Shown: positions 52,729 to 62,039 of the stretch, piece by piece | How the letters are laid out: each line of letters opens with the position of its first letter | Position numbering within the stretch: the first letter of the stretch is position 1 | DNA from: Candidatus Stoquefichus sp. SB1 | GTDB taxonomy: Bacteria > Bacillota_I > Bacilli_A > Erysipelotrichales > Coprobacillaceae | Assembly (NCBI RefSeq): GCF_001244545.1 | Contig: NZ_LN852696.1 | Coordinates: 992,001-1,056,000, forward strand | Length of the DNA: 64,000 nt | Direction of reading: 5' to 3' | Notes under the pieces: model-generated | What the model saw: only the letters and a program-made list of their open reading frames with translations | The model's database searches: none | What the model was told of the DNA's origin: nothing | Position numbers and translations under genes: made by a program

Positions 52729-53712
52729 ATGTTTACGATGATATTTTTGAGAATAGTACTAAATTTTATTGTAGCGTTTGTACTTGTCATGGTTGCCATG
52801 CCTAAGTCTATTCAATATTTAAAAAAGTTAAAGTTTGGTCAGGTAGAAAGAGAAGAAGGACTAGAGTCACACAAGGCAAAAGGTGGAACACCAACAATGG
52901 GGGGGATTGTCTTCATTTTATGTTCTGTTTTGGTTGTCTATGTATTGAATTTTTCATTTTTACAAAATCCTTATGTTCATTTAATGACATTTGCATTTGT
53001 GGGATTTGGATTGATCGGTTTTTTAGATGATTATTTAATTGTTGTCAGAAAGACAAATGATGGATTAAAGCCATTATATAAATATGCCTTACAATCAGTT
53101 GTTGCGATTGCATTTTATATTTTAGCAAAATATTTTATTCCTGATTTTGATACAGCAATTTCTATTCCTTTATTACATATAAATGTAGATTTAGGATGGT
53201 TTTATCCAGTTTTAGTTTATTTCATGTTTACTTCTGGTAGTAATGCTGTCAATCTTACAGATGGATTAGATGGTTTAGCGACAGGACTTTCGATGATTGC
53301 AACATCTGTTTTTGTTATTTTTGCAATTATGAATAAAAACTATGAAATTGCTATTTATGCTATGATTATTGTTGGGGCTTTACTTGGATTTATGTATTTC
53401 AATTATCATCCAGCACGTATTTTTATGGGGGATACTGGTTCTCTTGCATTAGGAGGAATGTTAGCAGCATTAGCTGTATTAACAAATCAGGAATTATTAT
53501 TTATTTTAATTGGTGGTGTTTTCTTAATGGAAACATTATCAGTTATTATCCAGGTTGTTTCTTTTAAAACAAGAGGAAAAAGAGTTTTTAAAATGGCTCC
53601 TATTCATCATCATTTTGAAATGTTAGGATGGAGTGAACAACAGGTTGTCATTTCATTTTGGTTTTTAGGTTTTATTTGTGGCATTATCAGTATTGTGTTG
53701 GGAGTTATGTAA
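52729..53712 (+). CDS. mraY: phospho-N-acetylmuramoyl-pentapeptide transferase
   Basis: 327 aa, ten membrane helices. KAKGGTPTMGGIVF, FLDDYLIV, NAVNLTDGLDGLATG and FMGDTGSLALGG are the MraY catalytic segments, and APIHHHFE is the conserved histidine cluster. It makes lipid I from UDP-MurNAc-pentapeptide. First gene of the partial division/wall cluster here; no mraW, ftsL or pbp gene precedes it. Confidence 0.96.
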   Translation: MFTMIFLRIVLNFIVAFVLVMVAMPKSIQYLKKLKFGQVEREEGLESHKAKGGTPTMGGIVFILCSVLVVYVLNFSFLQNPYVHLMTFAFVGFGLIGFLDDYLIVVRKTNDGLKPLYKYALQSVVAIAFYILAKYFIPDFDTAISIPLLHINVDLGWFYPVLVYFMFTSGSNAVNLTDGLDGLATGLSMIATSVFVIFAIMNKNYEIAIYAMIIVGALLGFMYFNYHPARIFMGDTGSLALGGMLAALAVLTNQELLFILIGGVFLMETLSVIIQVVSFKTRGKRVFKMAPIHHHFEMLGWSEQQVVISFWFLGFICGIISIVLGVM

Positions 53713-53713
53713 A

Positions 53714-55057
53714 ATGCTAAAAGGAAAAAAAGTTTTGGTCTTAGGATTAGCCAAAAGTGGACAGGCAGCTGTAGAGTTACTTATGGCTATGCATGCGACA
53801 ATTACAGTTAATGAATTTGCGACGCAGGATAAAATAGCTTGTTATGATGAGTATGTTGCTCGTGGTATTGAAATGGTTGTTGGTGGACATCCTGCTGAAT
53901 TATTTGAAAGAGATTTTGATTTTGTTGTTAAAAATCCTGGAATTAATTATCATAAACCATTTGTTTTAAGGTTAAAAGAAAGAGGTATTCCAGTTTATAC
54001 CGAAATTGAATTAGCATATCAGGTTTCAAAATCTCAGAATTATATTGCAATTACCGGAACAAATGGGAAAACCACAACAGTGACTTTAATAAATGAAATT
54101 TTAAAGAATGCCACTCGTCGTGTTTGTCTAGCTGGTAATGTAGGTATTCCATTATCAAAATGTGTTTTAGAAAATGATTTATGTAATCAAAGTGGTTTTG
54201 ATATCGTTTTAGAAATGTCTAATTTTCAATTATTAGATATTGCAACATTTCATCCTCATATTTCCACAATTATCAATTTAACACCAGATCATTTGGACTA
54301 TATGGCATCGTTAGATGAATATTATGCTTCTAAAACACGTATTTATATGAATCAAAATTCTGATGATTATTATTTAGAAAATAAAGATGATCCAATCTTA
54401 CAGGAATATTTATCTCGCTATCCATGTCCAGCACAAAAGATTTCTTTTTCATTAGAGCAAGAAGCAGATTGTATGCTTAAAGAGAATGCAATTTATTATC
54501 AGGGAGAGCATATTATTGATTTAGATGAAATTAAAATTGTTGGTCGACATAATCTTCAAAATATGATGATTGCCATTTGTTCATGTCTTTTATCAGGTGT
54601 TGATATTCCTTGTATTCATGATACATTGGCCTCATTTACTGGGGTTGAGCATCGAATTGAATTTGTAAGAGAATATCAGGGTGTAAAATATTATAATGAT
54701 TCAAAGGCGACTAATACGGATGCAGCAATCATCGCATTAAAAGCCTTTGAAAAACCTGTTATCTTATTAATGGGTGGTCATGAAAAAGGGTTGGATTTGA
54801 CGGAAATGTCAACTTATCAAGATCATATTTCTCATTTGATTTGTTTTGGTGATGCTGGTAAAAGATTTGCTGAAGAAATGAAATGTGCACATACTGAAAT
54901 TGTTGAGCATATGAAAGATGCTATTATTAAAGCCAAAGAATTAGCTCAAGATGGTGATATTGTCTTGCTTTCTCCATCAACCAGTTCATATGATGAATTT
55001 AGTGGTTATGAAGAAAGAGGGAATATTTTTAAACAGATTGTGAATGATTTGAAATAA
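53714..55057 (+). CDS. murD: UDP-N-acetylmuramoyl-L-alanine--D-glutamate ligase
   Basis: 447 aa Mur ligase: N-terminal Rossmann domain VLVLGLAKSGQAAVELL, ATP loop ITGTNGKTTTVTL, NLTPDHLDY, and the C-terminal NDSKATNTDA with LMGGHEKGLD. The longer frame beginning inside mraY has no ribosome site; ATG 53714 uses GGAG at 53701. A terminator after it separates it from the Bce module. Confidence 0.95.
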   Translation: MLKGKKVLVLGLAKSGQAAVELLMAMHATITVNEFATQDKIACYDEYVARGIEMVVGGHPAELFERDFDFVVKNPGINYHKPFVLRLKERGIPVYTEIELAYQVSKSQNYIAITGTNGKTTTVTLINEILKNATRRVCLAGNVGIPLSKCVLENDLCNQSGFDIVLEMSNFQLLDIATFHPHISTIINLTPDHLDYMASLDEYYASKTRIYMNQNSDDYYLENKDDPILQEYLSRYPCPAQKISFSLEQEADCMLKENAIYYQGEHIIDLDEIKIVGRHNLQNMMIAICSCLLSGVDIPCIHDTLASFTGVEHRIEFVREYQGVKYYNDSKATNTDAAIIALKAFEKPVILLMGGHEKGLDLTEMSTYQDHISHLICFGDAGKRFAEEMKCAHTEIVEHMKDAIIKAKELAQDGDIVLLSPSTSSYDEFSGYEERGNIFKQIVNDLK

Positions 55058-55081
55058 GAAAGCTGAAGAGCTTTCTTTTTG
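55057..55081 (+). terminator. intrinsic terminator after murD
   Basis: AGAAAGCT (55057-55064), GAAG loop, AGCTTTCT (55069-55076), T run. Confidence 0.82.
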
Positions 55082-55082
55082 C

Positions 55083-55096
55083 TTACATTTTTGTAA
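55083..55096 (+). promoter_or_regulatory. BceR-type operator upstream of the response regulator gene
   Basis: TTACA-TTTT-TGTAA fits the TNACA-N4-TGTAA inverted repeat described for BceR-like regulators. It lies 24 bp before a -10 TATAAT (55120-55125), at the -35/activator position, where no good -35 hexamer exists. Confidence 0.65.
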
Positions 55097-55144
55097 GTCA
55101 AAAGTCAATGAAAATCATGTATAATAGAGAAAGAGGTGATACAT

Positions 55145-55807
55145 ATGAAGAAAATAGTCATTGTAGAAGATGATCAGGAACTATGTCAAGAGTTAAAACT
55201 ATTGCTAGAAAATGCTGGCTATAACGGGATTGTCTTAGAAGATTTTCTTAATGCCAAGCAAACTATTTTAAATGCTCATCCTGATTTGATATTATTAGAT
55301 ATTGGTATTCCTTATATGAATGGTGAAATATTATTAAGAGAATTAAGAAAAGAGAGTCAAGTTCCTGTGATTATGGTAACCAGTCGAAATAATGAAACAG
55401 ATGAAGTTTTAAGTATGAGTTTTGGGGCTGATGATTATATTAGTAAACCCTATAATCCAACTTTATTATTACTCAGAATTGAAGCGGTTTTAAGAAGAGT
55501 GAATCATTCATTCAATTCATTAACATATCATGATTTATTATTGATACCAGAAAGAGGTGTTTTAAAATATCATGATGAGTCACTTATTTTAACCAAGAAT
55601 GAGATGCTGATTTTAAAATATTTAATGACAAATCAGGGCAAGATCGTAAGTCGAGAAGAACTTATGATGGATTTATGGGATAGTGAGGAGTTCGTTGATG
55701 ATAATACGTTAACTGTTAATATCAGTCGTTTAAGGCATAAACTAGGAGCATTTGGATATCGGGATGCAATTGAAACAAGAAAGGGATTAGGGTATATACT
55801 AATATGA
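55145..55807 (+). CDS. bceR: BceR-like OmpR-family response regulator
   Basis: 220 aa. Receiver domain with acidic pocket VEDD, phospho-acceptor aspartate in LILLDIGIP, and lysine in YISKPYNP; C-terminal winged helix with LTKNEMLILKYLM and TVNISRLRHKLG. Start at ATG 55145 (AGAGGTGAT). Forms a complete module with the kinase, ATPase and permease genes that follow. Such modules sense and resist cell-wall-active peptides such as bacitracin or lantibiotics. Confidence 0.88.
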   Translation: MKKIVIVEDDQELCQELKLLLENAGYNGIVLEDFLNAKQTILNAHPDLILLDIGIPYMNGEILLRELRKESQVPVIMVTSRNNETDEVLSMSFGADDYISKPYNPTLLLLRIEAVLRRVNHSFNSLTYHDLLLIPERGVLKYHDESLILTKNEMLILKYLMTNQGKIVSREELMMDLWDSEEFVDDNTLTVNISRLRHKLGAFGYRDAIETRKGLGYILI

Positions 55808-56826
55808 TGACATTAAAAGCATATCTAAAAGATAAAAGTATTCATGGCTTGATGATGCTGATTATGTTGTTGCTGATATGGTCTATGATGATGGCTTTTC
55901 AGTTGAATCGTGCACTTATTTTATCAGTTATACTGGTGATTATTTTCTTTATGATGATAATCATTGTTTATGATTATCAAAGACAAATTTCTTTTTATCG
56001 TTTTTATCAAAAACAATTAGAACAGTTAGATAAAAAATATTTGATATGTGAATTGTTAAGAGAACCAGATTTTTTAACTGGTCAAATCCTTTATCAATCA
56101 CTCTATGAGATTAATAAATCTATGTTAGAAAGAATTAATGAATTAGATATTCAAGTCAATGATTTTAAGGATTATGTAGAAATGTGGATTCATGAAGTCA
56201 AAATACCATTATCTCATTTAACACTAACTGTTCATAATCATAAAAGTGATGTGAGTCCACAAATCTTAGAACAAGTCCGTAAATTAGAAAACCAGGTTGA
56301 TCAAGTGCTCTATTATGTACGTTGTGAAAATAGTCAAAAGGATTATTTGATCAAAAGTTCTTCTTTATCTAAGATTGTTAAAAATGTAATTATGAAAAAT
56401 AAAGATTATTTTATTTATCATCAATTAAAATTGAATTTACATGATTTAGATAAAACAGTTTTAACAGATTCAAAATGGTTAGAATTCATCATTAATCAAA
56501 TTATTAATAATAGTTTTCAATATAGTCAAAATCAAAATGAAGCAACTATAGAAATATTTGCATTAGAGGATAATGATCAAGTCATTTTAACAATTCTAGA
56601 TAATGGAATAGGAATTTGTGACCAGGATTTACCACGTGTATTTGAAAAGAGTTTTACAGGTTATAATGGCAGAATTCTTAAAAAATCAACGGGTATGGGT
56701 CTCTATATTTGTCAACGGATGTGTCAGCGTTTAGGTCATCATATTGCGATTGAATCTGTTCAAAATGAATATACAAAAGTGATGATTGTCTTTCATAAAG
56801 ATCACTATTATGATGTTGTGAAATAA
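55804..56826 (+). CDS. bceS: BceS-like intramembrane-sensing histidine kinase
   Basis: 340 aa. Two membrane helices (about residues 14-31 and 35-54) with almost no extracytoplasmic loop, the mark of intramembrane-sensing kinases that take their signal from the partner transporter. Phospho-acceptor histidine in MWIHEVKIPLSHL; ATP-binding N box NQIINNSFQYS and G box STGMGLYICQRM. Overlaps the regulator gene by 4 bp. Confidence 0.88.
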   Translation: MMTLKAYLKDKSIHGLMMLIMLLLIWSMMMAFQLNRALILSVILVIIFFMMIIIVYDYQRQISFYRFYQKQLEQLDKKYLICELLREPDFLTGQILYQSLYEINKSMLERINELDIQVNDFKDYVEMWIHEVKIPLSHLTLTVHNHKSDVSPQILEQVRKLENQVDQVLYYVRCENSQKDYLIKSSSLSKIVKNVIMKNKDYFIYHQLKLNLHDLDKTVLTDSKWLEFIINQIINNSFQYSQNQNEATIEIFALEDNDQVILTILDNGIGICDQDLPRVFEKSFTGYNGRILKKSTGMGLYICQRMCQRLGHHIAIESVQNEYTKVMIVFHKDHYYDVVK

Positions 56827-56828
56827 GA

Positions 56829-56842
56829 TGACAAATCTGTAA
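56829..56842 (+). promoter_or_regulatory. BceR-type operator upstream of the ABC transporter genes
   Basis: TGACA-AATC-TGTAA again fits TNACA-N4-TGTAA, two bases after the kinase stop and about 75 bp before the ATPase start. No strong -35/-10 pair is obvious behind it (GATAAT at about 56884 is a candidate -10). Confidence 0.6.
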
Positions 56843-56916
56843 GGTTATGTTATATGAATCGATGGTTAAAATGAACAAAATGATAGATAATGAGGATGAC
56901 AAAGGAGGAAGGTCTA

Positions 56917-57669
56917 ATGGAACCTATTTTAAGAATTGAAAATATAGATAAATATTATGGAAACAAATCTAATTTAACAAAAGCCTTAAGTCATCTTTCA
57001 TTAAATGTAGATAAGGGCGAATTTTTAGCAATTATGGGAGCAAGTGGCTCAGGAAAGACAACTTTATTGAACTGTGTTTCAACCATTGATAAAGTCACAG
57101 CTGGACATATATATGTAGGAAAGACAGATATTACTCATCTAAAAGGAAATCATTTAAATCGTTTTAGAAGAGAAGAGTTAGGTTTTATATTTCAGGATTT
57201 TAATTTATTAGATACGCTTACTGCTTATGAAAATATTGCACTGGCTTTATCTATTCAAAAAATCCCAGTCAAAGAGATTCAAAAGCGTGTTCATGCTATG
57301 GCAGAAACTTTGAATATAAGTGATGTTTTGGATAAATATCCTTATCAAATGAGTGGTGGACAAAAGCAACGTGTTGCTTCAGCAAGAGCATTAATTACAG
57401 ATCCAAAACTGATTTTAGCAGATGAACCAACAGGAGCACTTGATTCACAATCTTCACAAATGTTATTAGCAAGTCTTAAAAAATTAAATGAACAATTACA
57501 GACAACGATTTTAATGGTCACACATGATGCTTTTAGTGCAAGTTATGCAACACGTGTTGTCTTTATTAAAGATGGATCTATCTTTAATGAACTCAGAAGA
57601 GGAAATCAAGAGCGTAAACAGTTCTTTGATGCTATTATTGATGTTGTGACATTACTTGGAGGGGATTAA
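56917..57669 (+). CDS. bceA: BceA-like ABC transporter ATPase
   Basis: 250 aa. Walker A MGASGSGKTTLLN, Q-loop FIFQDFNLLD, signature MSGGQKQRV, Walker B LILADEPTGALD, H-loop VTHDA: a LolD/MacB-type ATPase. The start at ATG 56917 is fixed by AAAGGAGGAAGG. It works with the ten-helix permease that follows after 1 bp. Confidence 0.9.
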   Translation: MEPILRIENIDKYYGNKSNLTKALSHLSLNVDKGEFLAIMGASGSGKTTLLNCVSTIDKVTAGHIYVGKTDITHLKGNHLNRFRREELGFIFQDFNLLDTLTAYENIALALSIQKIPVKEIQKRVHAMAETLNISDVLDKYPYQMSGGQKQRVASARALITDPKLILADEPTGALDSQSSQMLLASLKKLNEQLQTTILMVTHDAFSASYATRVVFIKDGSIFNELRRGNQERKQFFDAIIDVVTLLGGD

Positions 57670-57670
57670 T

Positions 57671-59734
57671 ATGTTATTGAAACTCTCTTTAAGAAATATT
57701 CAACGTAGTTTTAAAGACTATACTATTTATTTTATGACGCTTATTTTAGGAGTTGCTATCTTCTATTTATTTAATTCAATTGAAAGTCAAACAGTGATGA
57801 TGGATGTTTCATCTTCAACACGTGAATTGATTAGTCTTATGGTTAATATTCTTTCTGGAGTCAGTGTCCTTGTTTCTTTTATTCTTGGCTTTTTGATTGT
57901 TTATGCAAGTCGTTTCTTAATGAAACGTAGAAATAAAGAATTTGGTATATATATGACTTTAGGAATGGGGAAACGTCAAATCTCAACAATTCTTTTATGT
58001 GAAACATTCTTGATTGGCATCATTTCTCTAGCAATTGGCTTGGTGATTGGGATTGCTCTGTCACAATTGATGAGTATCTTTGTTGCAAGTATGTTTGAAG
58101 CAGATATGACACGTTTTGAATTTGTTTTCTCAACTTCAGCAACGTTAAAGACAATGTTGTATTTTGGTGTGATTTATTTAGTTGTTATGATTTTTAATGT
58201 TTTCTTTATTGGTAAACAAGAATTAATTGATTTATTATTAGCACATCGTAAAAATGAAAATGTGAAAATGAAAAACATGTGGTTATGTAGCGCCATCTTT
58301 TTAATAGGTGTAACAATGTTAGGATATGCTTATTATTTAGTGACTGCAGGTGTTACGAAACTTGATACAGCAGATAAGATTTTTATTCCTATTGGACTTG
58401 GGATTGTTTCAACATTTATGATTTTTTGGTCTGTTTCAGGTTTTGTTTTAAAACTTTTTATGGCTCATAAGAAAACTTATTATAAAGGTTTAAATACTTT
58501 TACATTAAGACAATTTAGCAGTCAAATGAATACGACTGTATTTTCAATGGGAATGATTTGTTTAATGTTGTTTGTTACTATTTGTGTTCTTTCAACTGGT
58601 ATTTCTTTAAAAAATGCAACAACAGCAAATTTACATGAATTATCACCTGTTGATATATATATTGAAAAAAATTGGGATCTTAAAGGCAATAAAACAAATG
58701 GTAAACCTTATAGTCAAGTTGATATCAATGATTCTCATATCCCTATTTCTGAAACTTTAGAAAAGTTAGATTTTTCTGTTGATGAGAATTTAAAAGATGT
58801 TGTGAGTGTGAATGTTTATGCAACCAATGATTTGACTTTTAAAGATACTTTGGGAGATTATGCTTCTGAAGTCCATTCACAAATGCCTTATTTAAGATTA
58901 GACTCGGCAGAAGCGATTATGCGTTTAAGTGATTATAACAAAATTGCTAAAAGTTATGGAAAACCCACACTTCAACTGCAAGATAATGAATACATTATGG
59001 TTGCTAATTTTAGTGGGATGATTCCTTTGAGAAATGAAGCGTTAAAAAGAGGGACACAAATTAAATTGTTAGGAAAAACATATTCTCCAGCAATTAATGA
59101 ATGTCAAGATGGTTTTTTAGTACCTGGTGCAAATCGAAGTAATGGTGGCATTATTGTTGTGAATGATCAAGCTGTTAATGAAACAATGAGAGAAGAAAAT
59201 ATTTTGATTGCAAATTATCGAGCTAATGATGAAGTGACAAGACAAGCAATTGAAAACAAAGTCTTGTCTTTAAATCAACATCCTTATGCAAAAGGATTGA
59301 CAAATTTAGATGAAATAACGAAAATCAGTGTTTATGAAAGCAGTATTGGTATAGGAACAATGGTTACATTTATTGGAATCTATATTGGTGTGATTTTCTT
59401 GATATCTAGTGCAGCTATTTTGGCATTGAAAGAATTAAGTGAAAGTGCTGATAATAAGGAAAGATATATGATGTTAAGAAAAATTGGGACAGATGAAGGA
59501 ATGTTAAATAAGGCTTTATTTATGCAGATATTCTTATTCTTTATGGCCCCATTGATTTTAGCAATCATTCATTCACTTTTTGGAATTGAATTCTGTAAAT
59601 TCTTCCTGCAGTCATTTGGTGAAGAAAATTTACTTCCTTCGATTGCAATGACAACAATCTTTATTATCGTGATTTATGGAGGATATATGTTATTAACATA
59701 TCTGACAAGTCGTCAGATGATTAAAGATAAATAA
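57671..59734 (+). CDS. bceB: BceB-like ABC transporter permease
   Basis: 687 aa with ten predicted membrane helices and a large extracytoplasmic region (about residues 310-530) between helices 7 and 8, the BceB topology. Two FtsX-like halves (LIVYASRFLMKRRNKEFGIYMTLG near the N-terminus; SADNKERYMMLRKIGTDE near the C-terminus). It is both resistance pump and signal detector for the kinase. The extracytoplasmic domain sets peptide specificity, which cannot be read here. Confidence 0.9.
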   Translation: MLLKLSLRNIQRSFKDYTIYFMTLILGVAIFYLFNSIESQTVMMDVSSSTRELISLMVNILSGVSVLVSFILGFLIVYASRFLMKRRNKEFGIYMTLGMGKRQISTILLCETFLIGIISLAIGLVIGIALSQLMSIFVASMFEADMTRFEFVFSTSATLKTMLYFGVIYLVVMIFNVFFIGKQELIDLLLAHRKNENVKMKNMWLCSAIFLIGVTMLGYAYYLVTAGVTKLDTADKIFIPIGLGIVSTFMIFWSVSGFVLKLFMAHKKTYYKGLNTFTLRQFSSQMNTTVFSMGMICLMLFVTICVLSTGISLKNATTANLHELSPVDIYIEKNWDLKGNKTNGKPYSQVDINDSHIPISETLEKLDFSVDENLKDVVSVNVYATNDLTFKDTLGDYASEVHSQMPYLRLDSAEAIMRLSDYNKIAKSYGKPTLQLQDNEYIMVANFSGMIPLRNEALKRGTQIKLLGKTYSPAINECQDGFLVPGANRSNGGIIVVNDQAVNETMREENILIANYRANDEVTRQAIENKVLSLNQHPYAKGLTNLDEITKISVYESSIGIGTMVTFIGIYIGVIFLISSAAILALKELSESADNKERYMMLRKIGTDEGMLNKALFMQIFLFFMAPLILAIIHSLFGIEFCKFFLQSFGEENLLPSIAMTTIFIIVIYGGYMLLTYLTSRQMIKDK

Positions 59735-59773
59735 GACTATCATTTTGTTTGTTATGAAAATGATGAAATTTTG

Positions 59774-59800
59774 AGAAGATATGAAGATATCTTCTTTTTT
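59774..59800 (+). terminator. intrinsic terminator after the Bce module
   Basis: AGAAGATAT (59774-59782), GAAG loop, ATATCTTCT (59787-59795), T run. Confidence 0.85.
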
Positions 59801-59841
59801 GTTGTTATTAATCATATAAATAAAATGATGGAGGAGTTGCC

Positions 59842-60927
59842 ATGAAAACAAAAAGGATTACAGTCTTAACTTTAATAATTGTTGTTTTTGGATTGATAAG
59901 TGTTTATAGCTCATCGCATGTTTGGGCACTCTATAAATATGATGATTCATTATATTATATTAAACGTCAAGCTATTTTTGCTTGTATTGGTGTCATTGCA
60001 ATGTATGTCACATCCCGAATTGATTATCATCTTTATAAAAAGTATTATAAGCCAATTATTGGCGGATGTTTTCTTTTGATGATTTTGGTTTTGATTCCTG
60101 GTTTAGGAGTTGTCAGAGGTGGCAGCCGCAGTTGGTTTAATTTTGGTGTTTTTGCCTTGCAGCCGAGTGAGTTATTTAAGATAGGAATGATTATTTTTGC
60201 TGCGGTTTATATTGAAAAAAATTATTATCATATGAAGAAACTACGTTATAGTTTACGCTTGTTATTGGTAATGGGATTAGGGTTTTTGCTCATTATGTTA
60301 CAACCTGATTTTGGAAGTGGAATCGTCATGGCATGCAGTATTGTGGTGATGTTAATTGTTTCACCTTTTCCTTTTATATATTTTATTTCTTTAGGTTGTT
60401 TAGGAGTAGTGGGAATTGTTATTATGATTTTATCTGCACCTTATCGAATGGAACGTATTTTATCTTTTCTTGATCCTTTTCAGGATCCACTTGGTAGTGG
60501 CTTTCAGGCTATTCAGGCACTGTATGCGATTGGTCCAGGAGGATTATTGGGTGTAGGATTTGATCAGAGTATTCAAAAACATTTTTATTTACCCGAACCA
60601 CAAACTGATTTTATTTTTGCAATTGTTGCTGAAGAATTTGGCTTTTTAGGAGGAATTATTCTGATTGGACTTTATCTATGGCTATTTAAGACGATTTTAC
60701 AAGTGAGTCAGAATGTCAAAGATATGTTTGGAACTTTACTGATGGTTGGTATTGTAGGAATGATTGGCATTCAAACTCTAATTAATTTAGGTGTTGTTGT
60801 AGGATTATTTCCAGTGACTGGTGTGACATTACCATTAATGTCGTATGGTGGAACCAGTTTAACAATTACATTAATGAGTATTGGAATTTTAATTAATATT
60901 TCGAAATCAGCAAATTGTGTGCTATAA
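59842..60927 (+). CDS. ftsW: FtsW/SpoVE-type SEDS peptidoglycan polymerase
   Basis: 361 aa, about ten membrane helices. SSHVWALYKYDDS, NFGVFALQPSELFKIGM, LQPDFGSGIVM, LPEPQTDFIFAIVAEEFGF and LPLMSYGGTSLT are the SEDS signatures, the last with the conserved division-type ending. Lipid II polymerase of the divisome, or SpoVE if the organism sporulates. GGAGG precedes ATG 59842. In Bacillus order this gene follows murD directly; here the Bce module lies between. Confidence 0.92.
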   Translation: MKTKRITVLTLIIVVFGLISVYSSSHVWALYKYDDSLYYIKRQAIFACIGVIAMYVTSRIDYHLYKKYYKPIIGGCFLLMILVLIPGLGVVRGGSRSWFNFGVFALQPSELFKIGMIIFAAVYIEKNYYHMKKLRYSLRLLLVMGLGFLLIMLQPDFGSGIVMACSIVVMLIVSPFPFIYFISLGCLGVVGIVIMILSAPYRMERILSFLDPFQDPLGSGFQAIQALYAIGPGGLLGVGFDQSIQKHFYLPEPQTDFIFAIVAEEFGFLGGIILIGLYLWLFKTILQVSQNVKDMFGTLLMVGIVGMIGIQTLINLGVVVGLFPVTGVTLPLMSYGGTSLTITLMSIGILINISKSANCVL

Positions 60928-60948
60928 TGATGTATAGGAGTTGATAAA

Positions 60949-62037
60949 ATGAAAGTAATCGTAAGTGCAGGTGGAACAGGCGGACATTTATATCCTGCTT
61001 TGGCACTTGTTGAACATATAAAGACAAAGGAAAAAGATGCTGAATTTTTGTTTGTTGGTACAACTGATCGTTTAGAATCACAAATTGTTCCTCAAATGGG
61101 ATATGCATATCGTGGATTGCATGTGAAAGGATTGGTAGGAAATCCTATTCAAAAAATGAAAAATGCAATGATATTTATGAAATCATTATCGAAATCTAAA
61201 CAAATTTTGAAAGAATTTAAACCAGATATTGTTGTTGGATTTGGTGGTTATCCAAGTGCTTCAATTGTTTTAGCAGCTGCTAAAATGAAAATTCCAACAA
61301 TAATCCATGAACAAAATTCAATTATTGGTCTCACAAATAAAATTTTAATAAAAAAAGTAGATAAGATTGTATGTTGTTATCAAAAGGCGTATAATGAATT
61401 TCCTCATGAAAAAACTGTTTTATTGGGAAATCCACGTGCAAGTGTTGTTTCACATCAGCGTCTTTTAGATATTCATGATATCTATCATATCCCTATAAAA
61501 CGAAAAACAGTTGTGATTGTCATGGGAAGTTTAGGTTCATCATCAGTCAATCGTGTCATGAAGGAAGCGTTAAGAGAAATTCAACATGATGCATTTGATG
61601 TTGTTTATGTAACTGGTAAAAATTATTATGATGAAATGAAAGAAGAATTAAGTGATTTAAGTGATTCAATTCATTTGGTTAGTTATATTGAAGATATGCC
61701 AAGTTTAATTGCTAGTTGTGATTTGATTGTTTCTCGAGCAGGAGCAACGACTCTAGCAGAAATTACAGCTTTAGGAGCAGCATCTTTAATTATTCCAAGT
61801 CCTTATGTTGTGGCAAATCATCAAGAGTATAATGCAAAGGAATTGGTTGATGCTAATGCGGCTCGCTGGATTTTAGAAAAAGATTTGGATGCTGCCACTT
61901 TTGTTAAAGAAATCAGATATTTATTGAATCATGAAGATGTTTTAAAAGCGTTAAGAACAAATGCACAGGCATTAGGGAAACCTCAAGCTTGTGAAGATAT
62001 ATATCAGGAAATGTTAAAGACATTAGAAAGGAAATAG
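60949..62037 (+). CDS. murG: UDP-GlcNAc:lipid I N-acetylglucosaminyltransferase
   Basis: 362 aa GT28. N-terminal SAGGTGGHLYPALAL, VGFGGYPSAS, IIHEQNSIIGLTN, the C-terminal donor site MGSLGSSSVN and RAGATTLAEITALG. Converts lipid I to lipid II at the membrane. AGGAG before ATG 60949; murB starts 2 bp after its stop. Confidence 0.95.
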   Translation: MKVIVSAGGTGGHLYPALALVEHIKTKEKDAEFLFVGTTDRLESQIVPQMGYAYRGLHVKGLVGNPIQKMKNAMIFMKSLSKSKQILKEFKPDIVVGFGGYPSASIVLAAAKMKIPTIIHEQNSIIGLTNKILIKKVDKIVCCYQKAYNEFPHEKTVLLGNPRASVVSHQRLLDIHDIYHIPIKRKTVVIVMGSLGSSSVNRVMKEALREIQHDAFDVVYVTGKNYYDEMKEELSDLSDSIHLVSYIEDMPSLIASCDLIVSRAGATTLAEITALGAASLIIPSPYVVANHQEYNAKELVDANAARWILEKDLDAATFVKEIRYLLNHEDVLKALRTNAQALGKPQACEDIYQEMLKTLERK

Positions 62038-62039
62038 AT

